From: JAKIWV01 sp963773945
GTDB taxonomy: Archaea; Thermoplasmatota; Thermoplasmata; Lutacidiplasmatales; UBA184
Length of the DNA stretch: 64,000 nt
Direction: 5' to 3'
Assembly: GCA_963773945.1 (NCBI GenBank)
Contig: CAVZDD010000003.1
Span: forward strand, 558,001 to 622,000
In this document: positions 26,071 through 34,199 of the stretch, piece after piece
Position numbering within the stretch: the first letter of the stretch is position 1
How the letters are laid out: each line of letters starts with the position of its first letter
The notes under the pieces: model-generated
The model's database searches: none
Told to the model about the DNA's origin: nothing
Seen by the model: only the letters and a program-made list of their open reading frames with translations
Translations under genes and position numbers: made by a program

Positions 26071-26114
26071 CAAATAGGTGGCGCCCCGGAGGCCGCCGAG
26101 ACAAGGCTTTAGGG
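26071..26114. promoter_or_regulatory. Divergent promoter region of purM and pyrC
   Basis: On the minus strand CTATTTGG (26071-26078) is about 27 nt before the purM GTG. On the plus strand GCTTTAGGG (26106-26114) is about 28 nt before the pyrC ATG at 26138. Both would give leaderless mRNAs. Confidence 0.45.
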
Positions 26115-26137
26115 ACCCGCGAACCGTCGCGCGCCCC

Positions 26138-27484
26138 ATGCCCCGGCCCCGAAAGCGTTCCCGGGACTCGGCCCCCAAGCCCCGTCCCCCGGCCATCGAC
26201 CTCGTGCTCGCGGGCCGCGTCTGGTTCGGGGGCCGACTCCAGCCCCTGGAGATCGGCATCGGCGACGACGGCCGGATCCTCGCGATCGGAAAATCCCTCA
26301 GCGGCGGGGAACGTCATGATGTGGGCGACGCGGTCGTGGTCCCCTCCGCCGTGGACTGCCACGCCCACTTTCGCGACCCGGGACCCTCGGACGCGATCGA
26401 GACCTTCGAATCGGGTACTCGCCAGGCGGCCTTGGGGGGAACTGGCGCCGCCGTCGACATGCCGAATACGCAGCCCCCGACCAACACCGTGGACCGGCTC
26501 GAGAGCAAGGCCGATCGGGCCCGGGGTCGGCTCGCGGTCGACGTGCTCCTCTACGCGGCGCTTTCCGTGCCCGAACGAGTGGCCGCCTTAGCGCGCCAAG
26601 CCGCGGGGTTCAAGCTCTACATGAGCCCCACCACGGACATCGACCCGCCCCGCCTGGATCGATTGCCGTCTTTACTCGGAGCCGCGGCGGCGACCCGGCT
26701 CCCGGTCCACGTTCACGCGGAGGACCCGCGATTCTTCCGCGAGGGGACGCAACTGGAGGGGACCGAGGGGTGGAACGCGCGGCGTCCTCCGGAGGCCGAG
26801 ATGGAAGCGTACCAGCAACTGCATCCCGTTCCCGGTGGACTCCGCCTTCACATCGCGCACGTCTCCTTGCCGGCGCTCGCCAGCCGGATCATCCAGGACG
26901 GAGAGTCCTTCGAGGTGACGCCGCACCATCTGCTCCTCTCCTCGGGACGCGGCGCGGATGCCCGCTGGAAGGTGAACCCCCCGCTGCGCGAGCCGCCCGC
27001 CGCGACCGAGCTCTGGGAGATGTTCCGGCGGGGTCTTGTTCCGATTCTCGCGAGCGACCACGCCCCTCAACCCTCCGAGCTCAAAGCCCGTCCATTCCTG
27101 GAGGCGCCCAGCGGGATGCCGGGCGCCGAAACGATGCTCCCGCTCTTCCTCGCCCGCGTACGCGACGGCGACCTCGACCTGCCCGTACTCCTTCGTGCGG
27201 CGGCCGACCGACCCGCCCGGCTCCTCGGGTTACCCCAAGGGCGGATCGCCGTGGGACATCGGGCCAACCTGCTGGTCGTGGACTTCCGACGCCGGACCGA
27301 GATTCGAGCCCGAACGCTGCATGCGCCGTGCGGGTGGAGCGCGTTCGAGGGATGGCCGGCGATATTCCCGCGGGAACACTACCTCGACGGCAAGCGGATC
27401 GTCCAGGACGGAGAGTATGTGGGCGACCACGAAGGGCGGGTCGTTCGACCGGAGTTCGCGCCCGGCGCACCGGTGGCGCTCTAA
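26138..27484 (+). CDS. pyrC: Dihydroorotase
   Basis: Amidohydrolase of 448 residues that cyclises carbamoyl-aspartate in pyrimidine synthesis. The metal site is visible: DCHAHFRDP (His-x-His), the bridging-lysine region GFKLYMSPT, HVHAED, HIAHVS and the catalytic ASDHAP. Family members of class I have this HxHxRDP signature. The basic N-terminus (PRPRKRSRDSAPKPRPP) precedes the fold. It is convergent with dedA, overlapping it by 4 nt. Confidence 0.93.
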   Translation: MPRPRKRSRDSAPKPRPPAIDLVLAGRVWFGGRLQPLEIGIGDDGRILAIGKSLSGGERHDVGDAVVVPSAVDCHAHFRDPGPSDAIETFESGTRQAALGGTGAAVDMPNTQPPTNTVDRLESKADRARGRLAVDVLLYAALSVPERVAALARQAAGFKLYMSPTTDIDPPRLDRLPSLLGAAAATRLPVHVHAEDPRFFREGTQLEGTEGWNARRPPEAEMEAYQQLHPVPGGLRLHIAHVSLPALASRIIQDGESFEVTPHHLLLSSGRGADARWKVNPPLREPPAATELWEMFRRGLVPILASDHAPQPSELKARPFLEAPSGMPGAETMLPLFLARVRDGDLDLPVLLRAAADRPARLLGLPQGRIAVGHRANLLVVDFRRRTEIRARTLHAPCGWSAFEGWPAIFPREHYLDGKRIVQDGEYVGDHEGRVVRPEFAPGAPVAL

Positions 27485-28136
27485 GACGTCGGGCCCCCCG
27501 CGGGGGGCGCTCGTGCGAGCCGGAAATCCCGGTGCCACCGAAGGAAGAGCCAGAGGAGGAAGATCGCACTGGCGACGACGATGGCGTAGTCCGCGTAATT
27601 GAAGTACGGAACGATCACGTTCCAGCGGCTGCGGAGCACGATCCCCGCGTAGATCAGGCCCGCGATGAACGGGAGCCCACCCAGGAAGGTGAACACGCCG
27701 AATCTCACGGGGTTCATCTCGGCGGTTCCGGCCGGGTAGCTGACGTACGCTCGAATGATGGGCATCAGCCGGGCCATCGCCACCATCGCCTCCCCGTGGT
27801 GCGCGAACCATTGGTCCATCCGGGCGAGATGCCGCGGGTCGAGCCGAAGACGGGCCGGCGCCGGGTGGTGATCCAGTCCCGGCCCCAGCGGCCCACCGCG
27901 TAAGCGATGAAGCAGCCCGCGAGCGCGCCGGCGACCGCGGTGGAGAGGGCGGCGCCGAAGGTCATCAGCCCCATCGCGACCAGGAATCCCGTGAACGGGA
28001 GGATCACCTCGCTGGGGATGGGAGGAATGCCAAAGCTCTCCACGGTCATCAGGCCGAAGAGCCCCGGGTATCCGCCCCATCGGAGCACCCGCGTGATCAC
28101 CGAGACCACGGTCTCGATGATGGGAATGGAGCTCAC
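27481..28136 (-). CDS. DedA-family membrane protein (frameshift near 27853)
   Basis: VTT/DedA-domain protein, a family that includes lipid scramblases/undecaprenyl-phosphate flippases. The first part in one frame reads GGYPGLFGLMTVESFGIPPIPSEVILPFTGFL...VGRWGRDW, and the second part in another frame reads RLRLDPRHLARMDQWFAHHGEAMVAMARLMPIIRAYVSYPAG, together giving the standard DedA order. The frames meet near GGGCC at 27852-27856, where one base appears to be missing. The corrected protein is about 218 residues with helices on both sides of the membrane re-entrant loop. Probably a sequencing error rather than a pseudogene, as both halves are well conserved. Confidence 0.82.
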
Positions 28137-28170
28137 AGTCCGACCCTCGGGAGCGGACGGCGCGGAGCCC

Positions 28171-28428
28171 TCAGGAGGACGACCCCTCGTCGTAAATCAG
28201 GCGGAAGGGTTCCTTGAGTCGGGTCTCCGTCCGGGCCGGGATGCCATCGAAGGCCAACGGGTCCTGGCACCCTCCACACGCGACCGCCGGACGGAGCCGA
28301 CCCAGCGCGATCGAGAGCGCGATGCCCACCTCGATCTCCTTCACCCTGCGGGGCGACCCGGAGACCGCGGCCCGGAGCTCACCCAGCAGGCGGCTCTCCT
28401 CGAACGACACGGCCGGCGCGGACATCAC
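28171..28428 (-). CDS. Small conserved-looking protein of unknown function
   Basis: Soluble 85-residue product with a helix (FEESRLLGELRAAVSG) and a central ACGGCQDP motif that could bind a metal if it dimerises. I do not recognise the family. The GTG/ATG pair at 28428/28425 lies about 26 nt downstream of the box ATTAAAG (28450-28457), which supports real expression. Confidence 0.5.
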   Translation of the reverse strand: MMSAPAVSFEESRLLGELRAAVSGSPRRVKEIEVGIALSIALGRLRPAVACGGCQDPLAFDGIPARTETRLKEPFRLIYDEGSSS

Positions 28429-28449
28429 CCCGTGGAGGGCCGCGACCCT

Positions 28450-28457
28450 TCTTTAAT
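28450..28457 (-). promoter_or_regulatory. TATA box of the 85-residue protein gene
   Basis: GATTAAAG on the minus strand, about 26 nt before the GTG at 28428. Confidence 0.4.
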
Positions 28458-28521
28458 CCATCCGGGCACGAGCGCCACTGAGTGAAAGCCCGAGGCAGGA
28501 GGGGAAACGGCCGCGGGCGCC

Positions 28522-29148
28522 CTATGCGTCCCCGGCGTCGGGGGCCGGGTCGGGCGGGCTGCCCTTCTTGGGCGGGGTCTTCTTGAGGATATCGTCGCTG
28601 ATCTGGTCGAGCTCCTTCATCAGCCGGTCGATGTCCGGTTCGGGCTCGTTCAATGCGGCCCCTCCCCCGGCGGCGGCACCCATGGTGGCCGGCGCCGCGG
28701 GCTCGGCCCACTCGGGTCCCGTTTCGACGGGCGGGGCCGTCTCATCGTAGCTCGCGGCACCGGCCGCGACTCCGGCTCCAGCGCCCACGGCGCCCGCGCC
28801 GACCATTTCTTCCGTCTCGCCGGCGCCGCCCATCGAGGGGCCCGACGGCGGGGCACCGCCTTGCGGCGCTTCCCAGGCGGCGACGCCTCCGGCGCCGCCC
28901 TGCCCGCGGTTCTTCCGCCGCTGGAAGATCATGAGCGCGATAATCGCCGCGACGATGGCGGCAACGAGAACGCCGATCAGAGCGTACTCGAGGGAGCTAC
29001 TGAATCCCGTGGTATTGTTGTACTGAGCTTGAGGCTGCGCCGCAACGAGTCCGATGTTCGGTGTAAGAGCCGCGACGATAATGACGGCCAGCATGGCCGC
29101 CCCCAAGCCGGCAGGAATGAGACGACGGGCCCAGTCAGGAGACTTCAT
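28522..29148 (-). CDS. Secretory-signal membrane protein with acidic low-complexity tail
   Basis: Starting at MKSPDWARRL the protein is about 208 residues: an N-terminal signal-like helix (GLGAAMLAVIIVAALTPNIG), a short exposed loop with an NNTT sequon, a second helix (YALIGVLVAAIVAAIIALMIF), then a cytoplasmic Gly/Ala/Glu-rich tail ending in a charged helix (DIDRLMKELDQISDDILKK). Function unknown. A TATA-like CTTAATACG (about 29197-29205) would start transcription near 29176, so the upstream ATG at 29187 is less likely. Confidence 0.6.
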   Translation of the reverse strand: MKSPDWARRLIPAGLGAAMLAVIIVAALTPNIGLVAAQPQAQYNNTTGFSSSLEYALIGVLVAAIVAAIIALMIFQRRKNRGQGGAGGVAAWEAPQGGAPPSGPSMGGAGETEEMVGAGAVGAGAGVAAGAASYDETAPPVETGPEWAEPAAPATMGAAAGGGAALNEPEPDIDRLMKELDQISDDILKKTPPKKGSPPDPAPDAGDA

Positions 29149-29242
29149 GTGCGGACGGACCGGCAGACCGGCCAGCCTTAGTACCATTCGGAGGGCGTAT
29201 TAAGACTATCGCGTTCCTGGCGACGGTTGCGCGCTTTCTCAG

Positions 29243-29250
29243 TTATATTT
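29243..29250 (+). promoter_or_regulatory. TATA box of the 29274 gene
   Basis: TTATATTT centred about 27 nt before the ATG at 29274; one of the clearest archaeal TATA elements in the window. Confidence 0.5.
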
Positions 29251-29273
29251 CCCGGGTTCGGGGGCCCCCGCCA

Positions 29274-29645
29274 ATGCGGCGGGCGTCTTTTCTATGCGCG
29301 GACCCGATAAGGCCCATCGTGACAGTGCCCTACCCGGACCTCTTCATTGGCCTCCTCGGGGCCTACATGCTCTATTCCGCCTGGGCACGACTCGATTCGC
29401 GCTTCCTCATCGGCGCGGCCCTCATACTCCTGGTCGTGGCCGCTGTGATCGATGCGGGGGGGGCCACCGGAACCGCGAACGCGCTCGCGGTCTACGTGTT
29501 CTTCCTGCTGGCGGGCGGAGTGGTACTCCTCTTGGTCGATCACGTCCGGGAGGAACGCCCAGCCCCGTCGACGGAGACGCCGACGTCAAAGGGCGGAAGC
29601 GGAGGGGCCCAGGATCCAACGGCCCACTCGGCGGATGAACGATAG
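29274..29645 (+). CDS. Small membrane protein, three helices, unknown function
   Basis: The 123-residue protein has three predicted helices (LFIGLLGAYMLYSAW, LIGAALILLVVAAVIDAGG, ALAVYVFFLLAGGVVLLLVD) and a hydrophilic tail. The ATG at 29274 lies at the expected leaderless distance from a strong TATA box. The tail overlaps the 3' end of the flippase gene by 60 nt on the opposite strand. No family recognised. Confidence 0.55.
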   Translation: MRRASFLCADPIRPIVTVPYPDLFIGLLGAYMLYSAWARLDSRFLIGAALILLVVAAVIDAGGATGTANALAVYVFFLLAGGVVLLLVDHVREERPAPSTETPTSKGGSGGAQDPTAHSADER

Positions 29646-31151
29646 CCGTCGCCCGAGGAATTGCTCCACGGCTTCGAGCAAAAGACGGTCCCCTCGATCG
29701 ACACTCCGGGTCCCCAACACGACGGCGACGAACAGCAGGGCGGAGCCCACCGCAATCACCACGAGCACCCACCACGCGGGATGGAACGGCACGAGCCCGA
29801 AGAGGAGTCCGATCGGTATGCCGGTGACGGCCAACGGCAAGAGGTAGTGCCGTTCGAACGGATGCAGGCCCTCGAGCAGTCCCAGCTCGATGGTGGAGAG
29901 CATCGGGAAGAGCACCGTCGAGACGGACCACGCGATCGCCGCGCCGACCGACCCGTGGGACGGGATGAGGGCGAAACTGAGGCCTACGTCCGCCCCGGCC
30001 GCGATGACGGTATTGAGCAGTACCATTTGCGTCCGGCCGAAAGCGATCTGGGCGGCGCTCGCCGGACCGAATAGGGACGCGACGAATCCTCCGAGCACGA
30101 CGATCCGAAGCGGATCGATCGTGGCGGAGTATTTGGCCGTGTAAACGAAACCGAGCGATTCGCCGGGAAAAAAGAAGAACACGATGAAGAGCGGGAGCGC
30201 CACCACGAGCGTCCACTTGGTCGCGGTGGCATAGGTCAGCTTGAGCGAGGAGGTGTCCCGGTTCCCCAAGAACCGAGCCGCCACCGGGAGGAAGATGTAC
30301 CCTACCGAACTCAGCCCCAACCCCAAAAGGCGCGCCAGCGACAGCGTCGCCGTGTAGAACCCGACCTCGGGGCGGTCGAGGATTCCTAGGATTAACGTGT
30401 CCGCCGAGCCGCTGACGCTCGTGAGAACGCCGACCACCAGCAGGGGCAGCGCGAAGGCGATGAGACGCCCTCCATACCCCGGCGTCGGGGGCACCCGGGG
30501 GAGCACCCGGGCGATTCGGCGCCGGAAGTAGAGCAGGATCAGCCCTAAGACGGCCACATCGGCCACGAGGTAGGCCGCCAGGGCGCCCACGAACTGCTGG
30601 TTGAGCGGTAAGAACGCCTCGGTGGCAACGAGGAACACAATGAACAGGGCGGGGTTGAGCACCTGCACGAAGATCGCGTTAGGAAGGGCGTCTTCGAATC
30701 CTTGGAAGATTGCGGCGATCAGCGTCGCGGGCACGCCCAATGCGACCACACCGGCGAAGTACTCCAGCGTGAGCCCGAGCTGCGCGTCGTGGTAGGCGGG
30801 ACCGAGGGAAAGCCCGAACAAGAACAGCGCAAGGCTGACGCCCGCGGTAACGGGCAATAGGTACTGGAACGCGCCTCGGATGATCGCGCGGCGATCGGCC
30901 GGCGCGGAGACGAACGCGAGGTTCCGAGCGACGGCCTGGGGCAATCCCAGAGTGGCCACCGCGGAGAGGAGTCCTACGATGGTGAGACCCAACGAGAAGG
31001 TTCCCCAGGACGCGACGCTGAGCTTTCGAACGAGGATGACGCGGGAAAGAAATAACAGGCCGATCGAAACGAGGGTTCCGAACAGCATCACTACCGTGCC
31101 GCGGGTGACGGACGTCAACCCGTCCCGGGTCTGGTCGGAGCTATCGGGCAA
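29586..31151 (-). CDS. Polysaccharide/lipid-linked oligosaccharide flippase-like protein (MVF/MATE superfamily)
   Basis: About 520 residues with 12-14 helices typical of the Wzx/RfbX-like branch of the MOP superfamily: TRGTVVMLFGTLVSIGLLFLSRVILVRKLS at the start, repeated four-helix blocks such as YTATLSLARLLGLGLSSVGYIFLPVAARF, and RTQMVLLNTVIAAGADVGLSFALIP. Such proteins flip lipid-linked glycans for surface glycans or glycoproteins. The TTG at 31151 fits a TATA box at 31185-31191; an in-frame ATG at 31268 would place the start upstream of that box. Neighbouring the large GT-C-like protein, it suggests a surface-glycosylation pair. Confidence 0.8.
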   Translation of the reverse strand: MPDSSDQTRDGLTSVTRGTVVMLFGTLVSIGLLFLSRVILVRKLSVASWGTFSLGLTIVGLLSAVATLGLPQAVARNLAFVSAPADRRAIIRGAFQYLLPVTAGVSLALFLFGLSLGPAYHDAQLGLTLEYFAGVVALGVPATLIAAIFQGFEDALPNAIFVQVLNPALFIVFLVATEAFLPLNQQFVGALAAYLVADVAVLGLILLYFRRRIARVLPRVPPTPGYGGRLIAFALPLLVVGVLTSVSGSADTLILGILDRPEVGFYTATLSLARLLGLGLSSVGYIFLPVAARFLGNRDTSSLKLTYATATKWTLVVALPLFIVFFFFPGESLGFVYTAKYSATIDPLRIVVLGGFVASLFGPASAAQIAFGRTQMVLLNTVIAAGADVGLSFALIPSHGSVGAAIAWSVSTVLFPMLSTIELGLLEGLHPFERHYLLPLAVTGIPIGLLFGLVPFHPAWWVLVVIAVGSALLFVAVVLGTRSVDRGDRLLLEAVEQFLGRRLSFIRRVGRWILGPSASAL

Positions 31152-31184
31152 TGATGGGACCGACAGTTCGTGGAGGCCCGAGGG

Positions 31185-31226
31185 TAAATACGTACCGTCC
31201 GCCGGTGCGGACGCAGTAGTATAACC
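31185..31226. promoter_or_regulatory. Divergent promoters of flippase and GT-C-like genes
   Basis: Minus strand TATTTA at 31185-31191 precedes the flippase TTG at 31151 by about 37 nt. Plus strand GTAGTATAACC (about 31216-31226) precedes the GTG at 31250 by about 28 nt. Confidence 0.4.
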
Positions 31227-31249
31227 ACCGACCGGCTCCCGACCGTACG

Positions 31250-33283
31250 GTGAGCCTGCCCGGACCATCCGGCCTCACATGGGCCCTCGAGCTCCTGTTC
31301 TTCGCCGCCGCTTTCCTGCCGGCGGGCGAGCTGTTCCGCACGTTGGCCGCCCGGTGGGTTTCGCTGTTCCGGGATCTCGGCGTCATCGAACGGCTCCTCC
31401 TCGACCTGTACTTGGGCGGCGGGGGCCTGTACGTCCTCGCCGTCGTGCCGTTCGGTCTGTTCGGACTGCCGTTGGTCGTAGTCTATCTGGACGTGGCGGC
31501 GGCGCTGCTAGTGCTCCTGGCCGTGGGGCCGTGGCGACGTTCGTCCCGTTCGGGCCGATCGTGGCTTCCACGCTTCAGCTCCGCTTTCCTGCCGGTACTC
31601 GCCGTAGTTGCCGCTACAGTGGCCGTCTTCGCGATCGAGCTCTTCGTAGCCGAAGGCGTGCCCACCGGGAACAGCTACGACACGAGCCTGCTCGCGGACT
31701 ACGTTGCCCTCCTCCTGCTCCACCACCAAGTCCCGGTCTCCCTCGCCCCGATCGCCCCTCAGCTCACGTCGTATCCGCAAGGCACAACGGTCTGGCTCGC
31801 GGCCGCCCAGCTGATCTTTTCTCTGCCGCCCGCACGGAGCCCGCTCCTGGTCACTCCGCTCTTTCTCAGCCTCTCCCCTCTCGCGGGTTTCGTCCTCGGC
31901 CGGCGCCAACTAGGTTCCGCGTGGGCCGGGGTCCTCCTGGGTCTGACCTTCGCACTGGTCGGTTCGTGGACCCGCGTCATGGTCGCCACCAGCAACGATT
32001 TCGTCTTTTCGTTCCCGCTCGTCCTTTGGCTGCTCGCTCGGTCGGACCTTTGGCGCGGAGCCCATCCGCCCGGTTGGGCGGATGCCCTGGCGTACGCGGC
32101 CGTTCTCGGGTATTCGGCGGCGCTCAACCCGGTAGGAGCGGAGTGGCTTTTTCCGACCATCGTCGTGCTGGGTCTCGTCAACGGGGGGTTCCGTGCCGGC
32201 TACCTGCGGCGGGCCATCCCCCGATGGATTGGCACGCTGGGGGTCGGGCTGCTCTTTGTGACCCCGGCCCTGTGGACCATCCTGAAGGGCGGGGGAACGC
32301 TCTTTGCCTCGTCAGGTGCCGTGACGGTCCCGTCGCCCACCGGCCTCCCCGGCATCTCGTCCGCGCAGCTCGTCGGGTCCATCGACCCGTTCCTGTTCCG
32401 GGCGCACGACATCTGGCTCTCCCCTTTTTGGGCCCTCCGCTTCGAGCTCGCGATCCTGCTCGTGGGGGGCGCGGCGATCCTCGTGATCCCCGACCTTTTC
32501 CGGCGACTCGGTGCGTCGGGCCCGGGTTTCCGACAGCTCATCGCCACGACGATCGGCTCGGCGATCGCGATTCTGCTGGTCGAGCTCGGGGCAGCCCGGG
32601 GCCTCGGCGCGCTCGACGGTCTCGCCTTGGTCAGTAGCGCCGCGGAGATATCGATCTACCTCTTCGCCATCTACACCGTCTTGGCGGCGGTCGCTCTCTA
32701 TCTCCTCGTCGAGTACGTCCGCGGGGAGTCCGCACCGTCCTCTTTGGACGAACCCACTCCCCATCGCCCGACACCCAGTCCTCACCGTCGCCCCCGCGTT
32801 TCCCTCACGGGGCCTCAAGCGATCGGGCTCGGGCTGGTGGTGGTGCTCCTGGTCCCGGGCCTCGTCGTGACGGGAACCGACTTCCCACCGTATCTCCAGG
32901 ACCTGTACGGAAGCTACGGACGCGTCACGGCGTCGGACTTCGCCTTGTTCACGTGGGCCGAGCACGGACTCCCCGCGGGAGCCCGAGTGCTCGTCGCGCC
33001 GGGCAGCGCGGCGCAGTTCCTTCCCGCGTACACGAACATTGTTCTGGTATTCCCGGTCCAACGCATCGCGCAGAACGAAAGCTACGTCGACCTGGACCGG
33101 CAGCTCGTCGAAGGGCACCTGAACTCCTCCGCGTTCCTGGAATTGGATTGGCTCGACATCCAGTACATCGTGGTGACCGGCAACACGACCAACCTGTGGG
33201 CGCCGTTCGACCCCGGGGCCCTGACGGGCCCATCCTTTGACCTGGTCTACCAGAACGGCGACGCGTACGTCTTCGAGTACTGA
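31250..33283 (+). CDS. Large polytopic membrane protein, possible GT-C-type glycosyltransferase
   Basis: The 677-residue protein has about 11-13 helices spread over residues 1-520 and a C-terminal globular domain (DFALFTWAEHGLPAGARVLVAPGSAAQFLPAYTN...). A first extracytoplasmic loop carries acidic residues (LFVAEGVPTGNSYDTSLLADY), as in GT-C enzymes where they bind metal. The C-terminal part resembles soluble domains of archaeal membrane glycosyltransferase-like proteins. The family assignment is inferred from topology only. The GTG at 31250 is about 28 nt after a TATA element. Confidence 0.55.
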   Translation: MSLPGPSGLTWALELLFFAAAFLPAGELFRTLAARWVSLFRDLGVIERLLLDLYLGGGGLYVLAVVPFGLFGLPLVVVYLDVAAALLVLLAVGPWRRSSRSGRSWLPRFSSAFLPVLAVVAATVAVFAIELFVAEGVPTGNSYDTSLLADYVALLLLHHQVPVSLAPIAPQLTSYPQGTTVWLAAAQLIFSLPPARSPLLVTPLFLSLSPLAGFVLGRRQLGSAWAGVLLGLTFALVGSWTRVMVATSNDFVFSFPLVLWLLARSDLWRGAHPPGWADALAYAAVLGYSAALNPVGAEWLFPTIVVLGLVNGGFRAGYLRRAIPRWIGTLGVGLLFVTPALWTILKGGGTLFASSGAVTVPSPTGLPGISSAQLVGSIDPFLFRAHDIWLSPFWALRFELAILLVGGAAILVIPDLFRRLGASGPGFRQLIATTIGSAIAILLVELGAARGLGALDGLALVSSAAEISIYLFAIYTVLAAVALYLLVEYVRGESAPSSLDEPTPHRPTPSPHRRPRVSLTGPQAIGLGLVVVLLVPGLVVTGTDFPPYLQDLYGSYGRVTASDFALFTWAEHGLPAGARVLVAPGSAAQFLPAYTNIVLVFPVQRIAQNESYVDLDRQLVEGHLNSSAFLELDWLDIQYIVVTGNTTNLWAPFDPGALTGPSFDLVYQNGDAYVFEY

Positions 33284-33305
33284 GCCCCGGCGCACCGCGC
33301 GCGCC

Positions 33306-34199
33306 TCAGAGGAACTCGTCGAGGACCGATTCCTTGCCCACCAGCCCGCACGGCTGCTGGACCGCCGGCCCGGCCTGGAGGACCTCTTCCAGGTCTTCGT
33401 AGGTCGGTCGCCCGGTCTTGTAGAAGAGTCCGGTCGGAAGCTTGTCCCCCCACTCCTGGGCCCTGGCGAACGCCTGGTTGATGTCCGAGGGGTCGTGGCC
33501 GGCGCTCTCGAGCTTGTACACGCGCTGCCGGAACCAGTCGAACGTGTTGAGCTTGTTGTACGTCACACAGGGCGAGAAGGCGTCCACGAAGGCAAAGCCC
33601 TCGTGTTGGAGGGCCCCCGCGATGAGGTCGGTCATCTGCTTCACGTCACCGGAGAATCCCCGGGCAACGTACGTGGCTCCGCTCGCAATGGCGAGCGCGA
33701 TCGGATTGATCGGGTGTTCGATCACGCCCCCCGGGGTGGACTTGGTCTTCTGGCCCATCGTGGACGTGGGAGAGGCCTGGCCGGTGGTGAGACCGTAGAC
33801 CTCGTTGTCCATGGTGACGTAGGTGAGCTTGACGTTCCGACGCATCGCGTGGACGAAGTGTCCCGCGCCGATGCCGAATCCGTCGCCATCGCCTCCTGTG
33901 ACGATGACGTGGAGGCCGTGGTTCGCCCATCGGATCCCCTCGGCCACCGGCAAGGAACGGCCGTGGATCCCGTGGAATCCGTAGGTGTTGAGGAAGTGCG
34001 GAAGGTTCGACGAGCAGCCAATGCCGGACACGATCACGGTGTCGTACGGAGCGATCTTGAGCCGCTTGAGCGCCATTTCGAGCGCCGCGATCACGCCGAA
34101 ATCCCCGCAACCGGGGCACCAGGTCGGTTTGATGTCGGACTTGCCGACGAGGACGGGGAGCGGAGTAGTGCCCGACGCGGGCACGCTGCTACTGGCCAT
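33306..34199 (-). CDS. korB: 2-oxoacid:ferredoxin oxidoreductase, beta subunit
   Basis: TPP-binding beta subunit (297 residues). TWCPGCGDFGV and SGIGCSSNLPHF hold cysteines conserved in KorB/PorB and the TPP pyrophosphate motif is GGDGDGFGIGAGHFVHAMRRN. With the alpha-gamma fusion encoded just upstream it oxidatively decarboxylates 2-oxoacids (2-oxoglutarate, pyruvate or branched-chain) to acyl-CoA while reducing ferredoxin. The start overlaps the alpha subunit stop by 11 nt. Substrate cannot be fixed from sequence. Confidence 0.93.
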   Translation of the reverse strand: MASSSVPASGTTPLPVLVGKSDIKPTWCPGCGDFGVIAALEMALKRLKIAPYDTVIVSGIGCSSNLPHFLNTYGFHGIHGRSLPVAEGIRWANHGLHVIVTGGDGDGFGIGAGHFVHAMRRNVKLTYVTMDNEVYGLTTGQASPTSTMGQKTKSTPGGVIEHPINPIALAIASGATYVARGFSGDVKQMTDLIAGALQHEGFAFVDAFSPCVTYNKLNTFDWFRQRVYKLESAGHDPSDINQAFARAQEWGDKLPTGLFYKTGRPTYEDLEEVLQAGPAVQQPCGLVGKESVLDEFL

